Assembly: GCF_000733295.1 (NCBI RefSeq)
Contig: NZ_JPMI01000178.1
Span: 1 to 64,000, forward strand
Direction: 5' to 3'
Length of the DNA stretch: 64,000 nucleotides
DNA from: Archangium violaceum Cb vi76
GTDB lineage: Bacteria; Myxococcota; Myxococcia; Myxococcales; Myxococcaceae
Below the pieces are notes generated by a model. The model made no database searches. It was given only the letters and a program-made list of their open reading frames with translations, and was not told the origin of the DNA. Positions within the stretch are counted from its first letter, which is position 1. The number at the start of each line of letters is the position of its first letter. This document shows, piece after piece, positions 43,028 through 52,874 of the stretch. The position numbers and the translations under genes were made by a program.

Positions 43028-44610
43028 GCCAGCGCGGGCCCCTGCTGTTCAATCCCTCCCGGGCTTCTTTCGAGGAATTGGAGAAGACCTTCGTCGGGCG
43101 GTGGCCGCAGTTGGAGGCGTTCGAGCGTGACCTGCTCGCGGATGGAGCCGGTCCGAGCACGCGGCACTGGCTGCTGATAGGGCCTCGTGGCTCGGGCAAG
43201 AGCCACTTCACCGAGCTGCTCAGCCGGAGGCTGCGGCAGAACCATGGTTGGGGCGTCGCCCGCCTGCCGGAGGAGCACTACCAGATCGCCAGTGTGGCGG
43301 AGCTGCTCGAGCAGATCCTCATCCGCCTGGAGGGGTTGAAGGTCTCTCCCTTCGCGCAGGAGCGAGACCCGCGCAGGGTGGAGGAGCTCGCGATCGATCG
43401 GCTGAGGGCGTGGAGGCAGAAACATGGGAAGCCCTGCCTCGTCGTTCTGGAGAACCTGGGCCAGTTCCTGGATCGGAAGCTGACGGCACGCCGGGACCAG
43501 AGCCGCTTGAGGGAGGTCCTGATGCAGGAGCCTCCTTTCATCCTGCTCGCCACGGCGACCAGCTACGTCGAGGCCACGGTCGAGCACAGCGCTCCCTTCT
43601 ATGACTTCTTCCAGATCAGCATGCTCGATGAGCTGTCCAGGGAAGAGGTCATCGGGCTGGTTCAAGCGCGTGCGCAATGGGACCAGGATGAGAACCTGCT
43701 CGGGAGGATGGAACAGGTCAAGCTCCGCCTCGAGGCCATCTTCCACTTCAGCGGAGGTAATCCAAGACTCGTGCTGGCGCTGTATGGAGTCCTGCGGCAT
43801 GGCGTCACGGAGGATCTGCATACCCAGCTCCTCGAGTTGCTCGACGAGGTGACTCCGTACTACCAGGCGCGCCTCACCAATGTCTCACCGCAGATGGTCC
43901 GCGTCTTGACCGAGATGGCATTGGCTGAAGGCCCGTTGACCCCGGCGGAGATCGGGCGCAGGACGCGGCTCACCACCCCGCAGGTGACCGCGAACATCAC
44001 CAGACTCGGTGACGAGCGGTTCGTCCGTCCAGGAGGACGGCCCGAGGATCAGCGCAGCCGCTACTACGAACTGACGGACCGCCTCTTCCGGATCTGGATG
44101 CAGATGCGCGAGGGCGAACCCGTCCGGCAGCGGCTGCTATTGCTGACGGAGTTCTTCCAGCGTTGGTATGGATGGGATTGGGAAGAGCCTGGCAGTGAAA
44201 GTCCCGGTCGTTGCCAGGATCTACTGAAGACGCTCGATCATCTCTCGGAGGCGTTCCCTGATGAGCATGATGCCTTGAGGGTATGGCAGCTGGACTCCTC
44301 CTCGGGTACTGATGACCCTCAACTGATCGCGAGAGAGGCACTCGCCCAGGCCTTCCGTGCCCACATGCCCCGGCTGGCGCGCGTTCCCCGCCTTCGTCCC
44401 CACGTCCTGGAGTGCTACCGGCGCCTGCGTGAGCGAGGCATCCTCACGGAGGACATCCCCCCCTATTCCGATGCCCTTGCTGTCCAGAATGCTCCCTCGG
44501 TGGACAGAGCGCTCAGCGCGCTGCACCCGGAGATGCGCGAGGCCGTGGCCCTTCTCCTGGGCCGCGCTTCTGACGAAGCCGGCGACTCCAAGCAGCAGAG
44601 CGCCTCGTAG
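43024..44610 (+). CDS. P-loop ATPase with winged-helix domain
   Basis: A 528-residue ATPase. Walker A is GPRGSGKSH (53-61); CLVVLENLGQFLD is the Walker B region, in which the usual Asp/Glu pair appears as Glu-Asn. The sensor motif ILLATATSY follows. A helix-turn-helix/MarR-like domain (about 300-365: LTPAEIGRRTRLTTPQVTAN, then RLGDERFVRPGG) is inserted before a long helical C-terminal region (LAQAFRAHMPRLARVPRLRP). It is coupled to the preceding ATPase by ATGA. The two probably form a hetero-oligomeric switch. After it, 522 bases are gene-free. Confidence 0.82.
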   Translation: MSQRGPLLFNPSRASFEELEKTFVGRWPQLEAFERDLLADGAGPSTRHWLLIGPRGSGKSHFTELLSRRLRQNHGWGVARLPEEHYQIASVAELLEQILIRLEGLKVSPFAQERDPRRVEELAIDRLRAWRQKHGKPCLVVLENLGQFLDRKLTARRDQSRLREVLMQEPPFILLATATSYVEATVEHSAPFYDFFQISMLDELSREEVIGLVQARAQWDQDENLLGRMEQVKLRLEAIFHFSGGNPRLVLALYGVLRHGVTEDLHTQLLELLDEVTPYYQARLTNVSPQMVRVLTEMALAEGPLTPAEIGRRTRLTTPQVTANITRLGDERFVRPGGRPEDQRSRYYELTDRLFRIWMQMREGEPVRQRLLLLTEFFQRWYGWDWEEPGSESPGRCQDLLKTLDHLSEAFPDEHDALRVWQLDSSSGTDDPQLIAREALAQAFRAHMPRLARVPRLRPHVLECYRRLRERGILTEDIPPYSDALAVQNAPSVDRALSALHPEMREAVALLLGRASDEAGDSKQQSAS

Positions 44611-45132
44611 TGGCCATGCCCCGGCGCGCATCCCCATGCCGGCGCCAGGGGACACCTCGAACCGGCCATTCGCGAAAATCCCGCTCGTAGAACCGGCAGT
44701 CCCAGCGCGGAAATCTCCACCGTGATTTTCGCGTGAGAGCGCAATGACAACGGATTCCACCCACATCCGAGCACTCCCGAGCCGCTGAATCCGGCACCGC
44801 TCGGAGCTGGAGGGGTGAAGTGTCCGGAGGTCCATTCTCAAGAACCAAAAGAAAACTCCAGGGTGCACGGAATGCCCATGCCCTGGGTGCGACGGGAGGA
44901 GAGGGCAATCCCTACCGGCGGTACGAGGGAGCTGTTCACTGTCTGGCGCGACACGGGGGTGGGGTTGGGCAGCAACGCTTCCGGAGATCCGGCCCCGGGG
45001 TGCCGCTGCAAGGGCTTTGGCGTGTGTCCACATTGGCGGAACCGAAATTCCATCCAGGTGACCGGTACGACGGTGGGGCAAAAAACTTTCAGTGTTCACG
45101 TAAATCGGCTCTCCACGACAAACGGAGCTCCC
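44611..45132. other. 522-bp intergenic region with long inverted repeat
   Basis: No convincing gene was seen. CGCGAAAATC (44671-44680) is exactly inverted as GATTTTCGCG (44724-44733), 43 bases apart. The 11-mer CCGTGATTTTC inside the right arm (44720-44730) also occurs at 41686-41696, upstream of the ATPase pair. The frame of the PilZ gene is open from 44815, but the extra 106 residues look non-natural. The region just before 45133 probably holds the PilZ promoter. Confidence 0.45.
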
Positions 45133-47196
45133 ATGGCGACGGAGAAGGCGGAGCGCGTGCGAACGCGGGAAAGCGGCCTGGGGTACCGAATGGGACCGGG
45201 GCTGGCGGCGGTGGCGAAGGTGGAAGGGGAGCTGCACTCGGCGGGGAGGTTGGTGCAGCTGTCACCGGAGCATCTGACGTTGAGCCTGACGAGGCCCACG
45301 GGACTGAGGCCGGGTCAGCGGACGAACGTGCTGTTGGGGTTGGGAGGAGAGGCCCGGATGCTGAGGGCCGAGGTGATGAATGTCTATGAGCCCGGCCCGG
45401 AGGAGCAGCCGGAGCTGAGCCTGCGTTTCGTGGCGCCGGCGTTGGACCAGGGCCGTCACATCGTGACGATGCTGGAGGGCTGGAGGGATCAAGGCCAGCT
45501 CGAGGCGCCGAGCACGCTGCCCATCTGGCGGGAGCGGATTACACGGGTGGACAGGATTGGCCGCATCTTCGAGGCGCTGACGGCGAGACGGTGCCGGGGC
45601 ATGGCGAGGTGCGAGGCGGGGGATGTGGAGTTGGTGGCGGCGCTCTACGACAAGTACGACGGGCGGGTGTCGTGGGAGGTGATGGGCGCGCTGCCGCCGG
45701 TGCCATTCACGCTGGAGGTGTTTGGCTTCAGCTCGGTGCTGCACTTCCGGGTGGAGCAGGCGGTGTACGAGGATGGGCTGTGGGGCGTGCCGCTGCCGCG
45801 GGAGCTGATGCGCTACCGGCACCGCAAGCTGAGGAGGGCGCCTGCGGGGGACGGGTGCGTGGCGCGTTTCGGGCATCCGCTGTGGCCGCAGGTGCGGGTG
45901 GAGCGGGAGCTGACGGATATCTCCTACGAGGGTTTGTCATTCGCGACGCAGCCGGGGGAGGACCTGCTGTACCCGGGGCTGGTGCTGCCGGAGCTGGAGG
46001 TGGGGCAGCCGGGGGAGGAGCCGGTGAGGATGCGTGCGGAGGTGCGCAACATCACGGGCACGGCGCTGGGGAGGCGGTGCGGGATGAAGGTGGAGCCGCT
46101 GGGGGAGCGGGAGCTGGCGCGCTGGCAGCGGCTGGTGGAGGAGCAGAGCCATCCGAACACGCGGGTGTCGGGGGATTGGAACCGGGGGACGTGGGATTTG
46201 TTCGAGCGCTCGGGGTACTTCCGGCTGTCGGGGAAGAGTCCGGGGGACTTCGAGCGGATGCAGGCGGAGTACCGGGAGGCGCACGAGAAGCTGGAGGGGA
46301 ACCGGAGGCTGGGGTACCGGGTGGTGAGGCCGATGCCGAGCGGGGAGACGGTGGAGGCGAGCCTGTCGTGGCTGAAGCCATACTCGGGGAGCTGGCTGGC
46401 GCACCAGTTGGCGAGACACCAGCCGCGCAACGAGAAGCTGAGGAGCACGGCGCGCGAGGCGTTGCGGGACGTGTATTTGAGAGGCTTCGAGCCGGCGCAG
46501 ACGGACCCGGAGGTGAAGTGGTTCCTGGCGTACTGCGAGGCGAACGTGAGGTGGGTGCGCTTCACGGCGCTCGACTTCGCGGAGTGGTACCAGCACACGG
46601 GGCAGGCGTGCGTGGTGCCGTTCCGCTTCATGGAGGCGGACGCGAAGCGGGAGTGGGAGATGCCGGAGGGCTTCAGCCTGGGGGCGCCGACGGAGGAGGA
46701 GAAGGCGGCGCTCTTCGAGCGGCTGAAGGAGACGAGGCCGGAGGCGTACCGGGAGGCGCTGGACCTGGTGCCGGAGCGGTTCGGTCTGGAAGGGCTGAAG
46801 CGCAAGTGGGCCGAGGCCGGACTGAAGCGTGAGCGGGACGTGCTGGTGGCGCGGAAGGACGGGCGCGCGCTGGCGGTGGGCATCCTGGAGACGGCGCACG
46901 CGGGGTTGAACCTGTTCCACGTGCTGGACGGGCTGCGGGTCATTTCGCTGGTGGATGAGGCATCAGCGGAGGGTCAGGAGGCGTTGCTGGCGTTGTTGGC
47001 GGGAGCTGCGGAGTGGTACCGGGCGAGAGGGCTGAGCGTGTTCGTGCACTACGTGGAGACGGAGCACACGGGGTACACGGAGAAGGCGAAGCTGGTGGAC
47101 CTGGGAGAGGGGCGTATCTGGATTCTCTCGGCGCAACTGCTGCCGGACTTCATCGAGCACCTGTGCGAGGCGACGACCCCGAGGGGAGACCTCTGA
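45133..47196 (+). CDS. PilZ-domain protein with C-terminal acyltransferase-like region
   Basis: A 687-residue protein. Residues 15-125 form a PilZ-like barrel (LVQLSPEHLTLSL; ELSLRFVAPALDQGRHIV). A second PilZ domain around 235-330 has a basic RHRKLRRAP stretch and the diagnostic LTDISYEGLSFAT ((D/N)xSxxG), so c-di-GMP binding is plausible. Residues 370-687 resemble a hydrophobic GNAT-like fold (RYFRLSGK-type start SGYFRLSGKSPGDF, then WFLAYCEANVRWVRFTALDF, VARKDGRALAVGILETAHAG). ATG 45133 follows GGAG by 5 bases; the frame is open upstream but implausible. Third codon positions are extremely G-biased. It stands alone. Confidence 0.8.
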   Translation: MATEKAERVRTRESGLGYRMGPGLAAVAKVEGELHSAGRLVQLSPEHLTLSLTRPTGLRPGQRTNVLLGLGGEARMLRAEVMNVYEPGPEEQPELSLRFVAPALDQGRHIVTMLEGWRDQGQLEAPSTLPIWRERITRVDRIGRIFEALTARRCRGMARCEAGDVELVAALYDKYDGRVSWEVMGALPPVPFTLEVFGFSSVLHFRVEQAVYEDGLWGVPLPRELMRYRHRKLRRAPAGDGCVARFGHPLWPQVRVERELTDISYEGLSFATQPGEDLLYPGLVLPELEVGQPGEEPVRMRAEVRNITGTALGRRCGMKVEPLGERELARWQRLVEEQSHPNTRVSGDWNRGTWDLFERSGYFRLSGKSPGDFERMQAEYREAHEKLEGNRRLGYRVVRPMPSGETVEASLSWLKPYSGSWLAHQLARHQPRNEKLRSTAREALRDVYLRGFEPAQTDPEVKWFLAYCEANVRWVRFTALDFAEWYQHTGQACVVPFRFMEADAKREWEMPEGFSLGAPTEEEKAALFERLKETRPEAYREALDLVPERFGLEGLKRKWAEAGLKRERDVLVARKDGRALAVGILETAHAGLNLFHVLDGLRVISLVDEASAEGQEALLALLAGAAEWYRARGLSVFVHYVETEHTGYTEKAKLVDLGEGRIWILSAQLLPDFIEHLCEATTPRGDL

Positions 47197-47247
47197 AAGT
47201 CTTTACCAAAAAGGAGGCCCAATTCCTACCAATCATCGCCCAATATC

Positions 47248-47281
47248 CCCTCGCCCTCCGGGAGAGGGACGGGGTGAGGGT
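47248..47281 (+). repeat. GC-rich palindromic repeat, copy 3 of 3
   Basis: CCCTCGCCCTCCGGGAGAGGG is followed by ACGGGGTGAGGGT; the left arm has diverged slightly from copies at 14-47 and 37130-37164, while the tail is identical to copy 1. Confidence 0.7.
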
Positions 47282-47375
47282 GCCACGACTCCCAGGTTGA
47301 TCCCGTGCGATGCTCGTGGGTCGAGCTGGAGGCAGGTCGTTGAGACGTACGCGAGGGGTGTGTCACACTCCTCGC

Positions 47376-49523
47376 ATGGCGGACCCGCTAAAGCCTGACA
47401 CGGCAGTCCCGGTGGTGATCGATCGCCGCCGGTTCCTGACCTGGGTGGTGGCCTCGCCCGCGTTGATGGTCGCGGTGCGGTTGGACTCCAGCTTCGCGCA
47501 GACTGGCCCCGCAGAGACGGAACCGGCCTCGTTCAACCTCTACATCTCCATCCAGGCCGATGGGCGCGTCGTGGCGACCCTGCCTCGCACCGAGATCGGC
47601 CAGGGCATCACCACCGCCGTGGCCATGCTCGTCGCCGAGGAACTCGACACCCTCCTCGACTCCGTGGAGGTGCGCACCGCCGACGCGGATCCTCGCTGGC
47701 TCATCCAACTCACCGGTCTGTCCTCGACCATGCGCTACCTCGCCGGCCCCGTGCGCGCCGCCGCCGCGAGTGCCCGCGCCCGCCTCGTCACCGCCGCCGC
47801 GCACCGCTGGCAACTCCTCGCCTCCCGCCTCACTACCTCCAGGGGTGAAGTCCTTGCTCCCGATGGCCGCCGCGCCAGCTACGGCGAGCTGGCCCGGGAC
47901 GCGGCGAGCGTGCTGCTGCCCGAGGTCTCCCCGCTGCCCAAGGACGTGGCCTCGTACACGCTCGTCGGTCAGCCCACCGGACGCATTGATGCCCGGGACA
48001 TCGTCACCGGCAAGGCGCGTTACGCCCTCGACCTGTCCATTCCCGGTGCGCTGCCCACCGTGGTGGCCAGGCCTCCCACGCTGCGCGGCTCCGTGGTCAG
48101 TCATGACGCGTCGGCGGCGCTCGCCATGCCCGGTGTGGTGGGCGTGGTTTCCCTGCTCACGGGCGTGGCCGTCTCCGCCCAGAGCTTCGCCCAGGCGCTC
48201 GCGGCCCGTGATGCCCTGCGCATCACCTGGGCTCCCGGTCCCGCCAGCCACCTCTCCGACGCGGACATCGAGGCCCGCCTGCGCGATGGGATGGGCTCTC
48301 GTCCCCTCCCGCCCCTGTTCACCGCGCGCACCCTCGAGGCCCGCTTCGACTTTCCCTATCTCGCCCACGCCCCCATGGAGACGCAGAGCTGCGTCGCCCG
48401 CGTCACCTCGGACCACGCCGAGCTCTGGCTGGGCGCGCAGGATCCGAAGTTCGCCCAGCGCGAGGTCGCCGAGGCGCTCGGTTGGGCACTCACCCCACAG
48501 CGCGTCACGGTGCACACCACGCGCGCGGGCGGTGGCTTCGGCCGGAGGTTCTTCAACGAGCCCGCCGTGGAGGCCGCGCTCGTGTCCCGGGCGCTCGGGA
48601 GGCCCGTGAAGTTGATGTGGACCCGCAACGACGACATGCGTCAGGGCCGCTACCGCCCGGCCAGTCATCACCGGCTCCTCGCCTATCTGGGCTCGGGCGG
48701 CTCCATCCTCGGCTGGCACCACCGCTCCGTCATCCCCACCGTGGAGTTCCCCCACGGGTTCGGAGATCTCCTCACCTCGCTGGTGGGCACGGTCCTGCCC
48801 GGGGTGACGAGCCAGACGTTCTTCGCGCTGTCCCAGAAGGTCCCGTACCGCTTCGGGCTGGTGACGCAGCAGCTGCGCGAGGTGCCGATTCCCATCCCCA
48901 CCGCCTCGTTCCGCTCCGTGTACAGCAGCCAGGTGACGGTGGCCAACGAGCTCTTCGTGGACCAGGTGGCCCGGGAGCTGGGCCGTGACGCGGTCGAGCT
49001 GAGGCGCGCGCACCTCTCGTCGAAGCGGCTCGAGGCCGTGCTGGACACCGTGGTGCGCGAGGGGCAGTGGGGCAGGGCGCTCCCGTCCGGGGTCGCGCAG
49101 GGCGTGGCCGTCCACGAGGAGTGGGACAGTGCCATCGCCCACCTCGTCGAGGTGGACGTGAGCGGTGCGGAGCCCAAGGTGCTGCGGGTCGTCATCGCCG
49201 CGGATGTGGGCCTGCCCATCAACCCTCGCGGCATCGAGGCCCAGTTGCAGGGCGCCACCATCGACGCCCTGTCGACGACCTTGAGCGCGGGCCTCCACAT
49301 CGACGCGGGTGCCGTGCGCGAGGGCAGTTTCGCCGACTACCGCTGGCTGCGGATGAAGCACACGCCCGCCACCATCGACGTGCACCTCGTCCGCTCGGAT
49401 GACCGGGTCGGCGGGGTGGGCGAGCTCGGTTACCCCACTGCGGCCGCCGCCCTGGGCAATGCGCTCGCCCGGGGGACGGGCACGTTGCCCACGCGCTTTC
49501 CCATCCTCGAGGCAGGAGCCTGA
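47376..49523 (+). CDS. xanthine dehydrogenase-family molybdopterin-binding subunit (IorB-like)
   Basis: A 715-residue large subunit. A Tat-type start ([20 protein letters not shown]) suggests periplasmic export. Moco-domain landmarks include [40 protein letters not shown], the substrate-side [14 protein letters not shown] and the late [19 protein letters not shown] with the active-site Glu. The layout matches isoquinoline 1-oxidoreductase beta-type subunits, which oxidise aldehydes or N-heterocycles. It needs molybdenum cofactor and the adjacent 2Fe-2S subunit, whose ATG starts 3 bases after this stop. The electron-transfer cytochrome subunit is not seen. Confidence 0.9.
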   Translation: MADPLKPDTAVPVVIDRRRFLTWVVASPALMVAVRLDSSFAQTGPAETEPASFNLYISIQADGRVVATLPRTEIGQGITTAVAMLVAEELDTLLDSVEVRTADADPRWLIQLTGLSSTMRYLAGPVRAAAASARARLVTAAAHRWQLLASRLTTSRGEVLAPDGRRASYGELARDAASVLLPEVSPLPKDVASYTLVGQPTGRIDARDIVTGKARYALDLSIPGALPTVVARPPTLRGSVVSHDASAALAMPGVVGVVSLLTGVAVSAQSFAQALAARDALRITWAPGPASHLSDADIEARLRDGMGSRPLPPLFTARTLEARFDFPYLAHAPMETQSCVARVTSDHAELWLGAQDPKFAQREVAEALGWALTPQRVTVHTTRAGGGFGRRFFNEPAVEAALVSRALGRPVKLMWTRNDDMRQGRYRPASHHRLLAYLGSGGSILGWHHRSVIPTVEFPHGFGDLLTSLVGTVLPGVTSQTFFALSQKVPYRFGLVTQQLREVPIPIPTASFRSVYSSQVTVANELFVDQVARELGRDAVELRRAHLSSKRLEAVLDTVVREGQWGRALPSGVAQGVAVHEEWDSAIAHLVEVDVSGAEPKVLRVVIAADVGLPINPRGIEAQLQGATIDALSTTLSAGLHIDAGAVREGSFADYRWLRMKHTPATIDVHLVRSDDRVGGVGELGYPTAAAALGNALARGTGTLPTRFPILEAGA

Positions 49524-49525
49524 AC

Positions 49526-50005
49526 ATGCCGGTCCACCACTTCACGCTCAATGGCGACACGGTCTCGGTGGAGGCGCCGGAAGACACGCCCCTGCTCTGG
49601 GTGTTGAGGGATGCACTCGGAGTGACGGGGCTCAAGTACGGCTGCGGGGTGGGGGTGTGCGGCGCGTGCACCAGCCACCTCGAGGGCAATGCCTTCCGTC
49701 CCTGCATCCAGCCCGTGGGCGGCGTGGCGGGCCGCCAGGTGACCACCATCGAGGGACTCGGAGGCGAGGGGCTCCACCCCGTGCAGCAGGCGTGGATCGA
49801 CGAGGACGTCGCGCAGTGCGGCTTCTGCCAGCCCGGGCAGATCATGGCCGCGGTGGCGTTGCTGCGGCACAACCTGGACCCCTCCGACGCGGACATCGAC
49901 GCGGCCATGAGTGACAACGTGTGCCGGTGCGGGACGTATGTGCGGATCCGCGCGGCCATCAAGCTCGCTGCCCGGAGGCTCCGGGGCGAAGCCAGCGGGA
50001 CGTGA
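49526..50005 (+). CDS. 2Fe-2S subunit of molybdopterin oxidoreductase
   Basis: A 159-residue ferredoxin-like subunit. The first cluster motif is [17 protein letters not shown] with a downstream RPCIQPV; the second is [16 protein letters not shown] with CRCGTYVRI. This is the two-[2Fe-2S] small subunit of the xanthine oxidase family. It has no Tat signal of its own, so it may be exported with the large subunit. It directly follows that gene and forms an operon with it. Confidence 0.94.
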   Translation: MPVHHFTLNGDTVSVEAPEDTPLLWVLRDALGVTGLKYGCGVGVCGACTSHLEGNAFRPCIQPVGGVAGRQVTTIEGLGGEGLHPVQQAWIDEDVAQCGFCQPGQIMAAVALLRHNLDPSDADIDAAMSDNVCRCGTYVRIRAAIKLAARRLRGEASGT

Positions 50006-50132
50006 CGTTCCTCCAGCCTCGTGTACCAGCCGACGCGAGGGGCGTGCCGGCGTCTGGCCATGAACGCATCCCGGTGTGTCATTCGAGGCACTTCCTGCAC
50101 GGGCCGGTGAGAGGGTCTACCCATGCCGGGAA

Positions 50133-52874
50133 ATGACATCCCGACATGTGGTCCGCGCCATTCTCCCGCCCTCCTGGCCCCTCCTCGTCGTTGTCCTGCT
50201 CGTGCTCCCCGGTTCCTCCGCCCGAGCCTTCTGTCCCACCAATGGGCTCAAGTGTGGCCTTGGCGGAACCGGAGTCACCCACGAGGACATGACGAAGCGG
50301 GTGATGACGGAGCTCGGTGCCGAGTTCTTCGGGACATCGCACCAGACCCGCGCGATGCGGAGCGCCATCGGGGAGATCGTCCAGGCCAACGCCGAGGTCG
50401 ACCAGGACCAGACGAATGGCTTCAAGCACTTCGACGGCGAGAGCTTCGTTCCGGGCAAGCAGCGGCTCGTCGCGCTCTTCGACGGGGTGGTCCTCTCCCT
50501 TCGGGCCGGGGATGCTCGGGGCGCCCGGAGCCAGCTCGGCCAGGCCCTCCACACGCTCCAGGATTTCCATTCCCATTCGAACTGGCTCGAAGCGGGTCAC
50601 GCGGGCGCGCTTCCCAGTCTGTGGCGCTCCGGCGAGCCGCTGCCCGCTTCCGCCGGGGCGGAGACTCCCACGTGTGAGGATTGCGAGCCCGTCCTCCTCT
50701 CGGACGGGAGCCTCTTCCTCGACTGCGGCGGCAATCTCCTCACGCCCCTGCTGACCAGTGGCTACTACGGCGGTGAGAACGAGGTCCCCGCCACCGCTTC
50801 CAAGTGCCGCCATGGTGGGCCCTTCGATACCGGACCCGGACCCTCCGGTGGCATCAACAAGGACACCTTCCATCAACTCCTGTCACCGCATTTCCGTCTG
50901 CACACGGAGGCGGCGGACTCGGCCGTGGAGGCGAGCAGGCAATTCATCCAGGATCTCCAGGCCCGGCTGACCCGGAGCGAGCTCGAGCTCCTGTTCGGCG
51001 TGGGCCCCACCTTGACCCTGGCCATCGGCCCCACGGGGAGGCTCGGTCCCCTTCTCGCGCTGTTCCAGGCCCAGCTCTCCCAGCTCGTCGACTCCCGGAT
51101 CGGCACCGACCAGGAGCCCTTGCGCTACGTCCTGGTGTCCTTCACGGAGGCGTCCACCGGTCCGCTCACCGTTACCCATGATCCGCTCGAGCTCAAACGC
51201 CTCCTTGGCACGCTGGTGGCCACGGCGGGGGGTGGCTGCTCCGGACCGTCCATGGCGGCGGCGCTCCAGGCGCTCGGTGCTTCGGGCGGGGGCGGGGAGC
51301 TCTTCCTCTTCACCCCGCGGGCGGCCTCCCGGGATGGCCACCTGGCGTCCCAGGTCAGCAGCCTCGCCTGGCACCAGGGGACGCGGATCCATGCCTTCCT
51401 GTCCGGCGCGTGTGGAGGCCTCGCCGATGCTTCCCCCGAGTACCAGCGGCTCGCGTCGGAGACGGGCGGACAGGTCTTCCTGCTCCAGCCGCTCGAGGCC
51501 GCGCCCCTCACCCACCTCATCGATGCCACCGTCCGGGCCAACACCGTGGAGCTCCTCTCCGTGGCGGACGAGCGCGGGGGGACCCGGGCCGTCTTCCCCG
51601 TGCCCGTCGACTCCACGCTGTCGCGAGTGACCTTCTCCCTGAGCGGAAGCCCGTCCCTGCGCCTCACCCGGCCCGATGGCTCACCGGTGCTGGGCGTGGA
51701 GCCGGGAGTGCGGCGTCTCCAGCTCTCCACGGGCGTGTTGGTGACGGTGCTCGATCCGGCGCCCGGCGTGTGGACCGCGACCCTCGACCCGGCGGGTGGA
51801 TACTCCCTCCACGTGCTCGGCGAGAGTCCGGTGGGCTTCGATCGCTTCGCGCTCGTCGAGACCGCCGGACGTCCGGGGCACCAGGGATACTTCGCGCTGG
51901 AGGGCCTTCCGGTGCTCGCCAGTCCTTCCACGGTGGTGGCAGGGCTCTCCGGCGGCATCGCCTCCGCGCGCTTCGAGCTGAGAGACACCGCGGGAGCGCT
52001 CCTCCAGCCGCTGGAGCTGACGCCCGAGCCGGGTGGCCCTCCGTTGGAGCTCACGGGGACGGTGGCGCTTCCCTCGCGTCCGTTCACCGTCTACGCCCTC
52101 GGCACCCTGCCTGGCGGAGAACCCTGGCAGCGGGTGCTGAGCCGGCGGTTCCAATCCCAGACCGTGCGTCTCTTCGCACCGTCATCCCAGAGGCTCGTTC
52201 CGGGGAGGACCTCCTATACCTTCCAGGTGGAGAACTCCGGCGCTCCGGCGACCTTCCGTTTCACCGCGCGGGATGACCGGGGTTTCGTCACCGGTGTTTC
52301 TCCAGGCTCCTTCACGCTCGGCAGTGGAGAGCGCCGGGCCCTCACCGTCCAACTCGAGGTGCCAGAGGACGTGGCTCCGGGCACGAGCGACACGCTGCTC
52401 GCGATGGTGGAGGGCACCGCTCCGGCGGGGGCGCGCAACTTCGCGGTGGTGACGAGCGTGCCGGGCCCGGAGGTCACGGTGGACTGTGGTGGAGCCCGGC
52501 CCGGTGTCGCGACCTTGTGGCCACCGAATCATGGCTTCGTCCCGGTGGGCGTGGAGGGGGTGGCGAGCTCCGATGGAAGTCCGGTGCGCATCACCATCGA
52601 CCGGGTGCTCCAGAGCGAGGCACCGGGAGAGGGCGCGTGCCCGGATGTCCGAGGACTCGGTGGCTCGACGGTGGAGCTGCGCGCCGAGCGAAGCGGCTCG
52701 GGTCCCGGCCGTCTGTACCAGCTCCGGTTCACCGCCCGGACGGACACCGGGGGCCACTGCACGGGAAGCGTCCAGGTGTGTGTGCCTCACGGAAAGAAGG
52801 GCTCCTGTCCTGCCGCCCGTGTGGCCTTTGATTCCAGTCTCTGTCCTGGGACGGAGTTTCCTCCCGGGAAGTGA
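50133..52874 (+). CDS. secreted Het-C/VWA-domain protein
   Basis: A 913-residue secreted protein. Signal peptide: WPLLVVVLLVLPGSSARA. The N-terminal domain (about 60-220) carries ALHTLQDFHSHSNWLE, the His-rich signature of the Het-C/VWA7 family. A VWA-like domain follows (VLVSFTEASTGPLTVTHDPL; MAAALQALGASGGGGELFLF), but its MIDAS motif appears incomplete. The rest is a string of Ig-like or beta-sandwich domains (PVGFDRFALVETAGRPGHQG; VTVDCGGARPGVATLWPPNH) resembling vertebrate hemicentin/VWA7 in plan. ATG 50133 begins the signal peptide. Function is unknown; an extracellular matrix or contact role is inferred. Confidence 0.85.
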   Translation: MTSRHVVRAILPPSWPLLVVVLLVLPGSSARAFCPTNGLKCGLGGTGVTHEDMTKRVMTELGAEFFGTSHQTRAMRSAIGEIVQANAEVDQDQTNGFKHFDGESFVPGKQRLVALFDGVVLSLRAGDARGARSQLGQALHTLQDFHSHSNWLEAGHAGALPSLWRSGEPLPASAGAETPTCEDCEPVLLSDGSLFLDCGGNLLTPLLTSGYYGGENEVPATASKCRHGGPFDTGPGPSGGINKDTFHQLLSPHFRLHTEAADSAVEASRQFIQDLQARLTRSELELLFGVGPTLTLAIGPTGRLGPLLALFQAQLSQLVDSRIGTDQEPLRYVLVSFTEASTGPLTVTHDPLELKRLLGTLVATAGGGCSGPSMAAALQALGASGGGGELFLFTPRAASRDGHLASQVSSLAWHQGTRIHAFLSGACGGLADASPEYQRLASETGGQVFLLQPLEAAPLTHLIDATVRANTVELLSVADERGGTRAVFPVPVDSTLSRVTFSLSGSPSLRLTRPDGSPVLGVEPGVRRLQLSTGVLVTVLDPAPGVWTATLDPAGGYSLHVLGESPVGFDRFALVETAGRPGHQGYFALEGLPVLASPSTVVAGLSGGIASARFELRDTAGALLQPLELTPEPGGPPLELTGTVALPSRPFTVYALGTLPGGEPWQRVLSRRFQSQTVRLFAPSSQRLVPGRTSYTFQVENSGAPATFRFTARDDRGFVTGVSPGSFTLGSGERRALTVQLEVPEDVAPGTSDTLLAMVEGTAPAGARNFAVVTSVPGPEVTVDCGGARPGVATLWPPNHGFVPVGVEGVASSDGSPVRITIDRVLQSEAPGEGACPDVRGLGGSTVELRAERSGSGPGRLYQLRFTARTDTGGHCTGSVQVCVPHGKKGSCPAARVAFDSSLCPGTEFPPGK

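Noticed and set aside
44815-45132. 106-residue N-terminal extension of the PilZ protein
   Set aside because: Its composition is unnatural and ATG 45133 has its own ribosome site at ideal spacing.
45591-46832. Gly/Ala-rich 413-residue frame inside the PilZ gene
   Set aside because: Shadow of a gene with extreme G in third positions; no structure or start context.
47388-49385. A 665-residue minus-strand frame opposite the molybdopterin subunit
   Set aside because: His/Gly/Arg-rich antisense of a well-supported enzyme gene.
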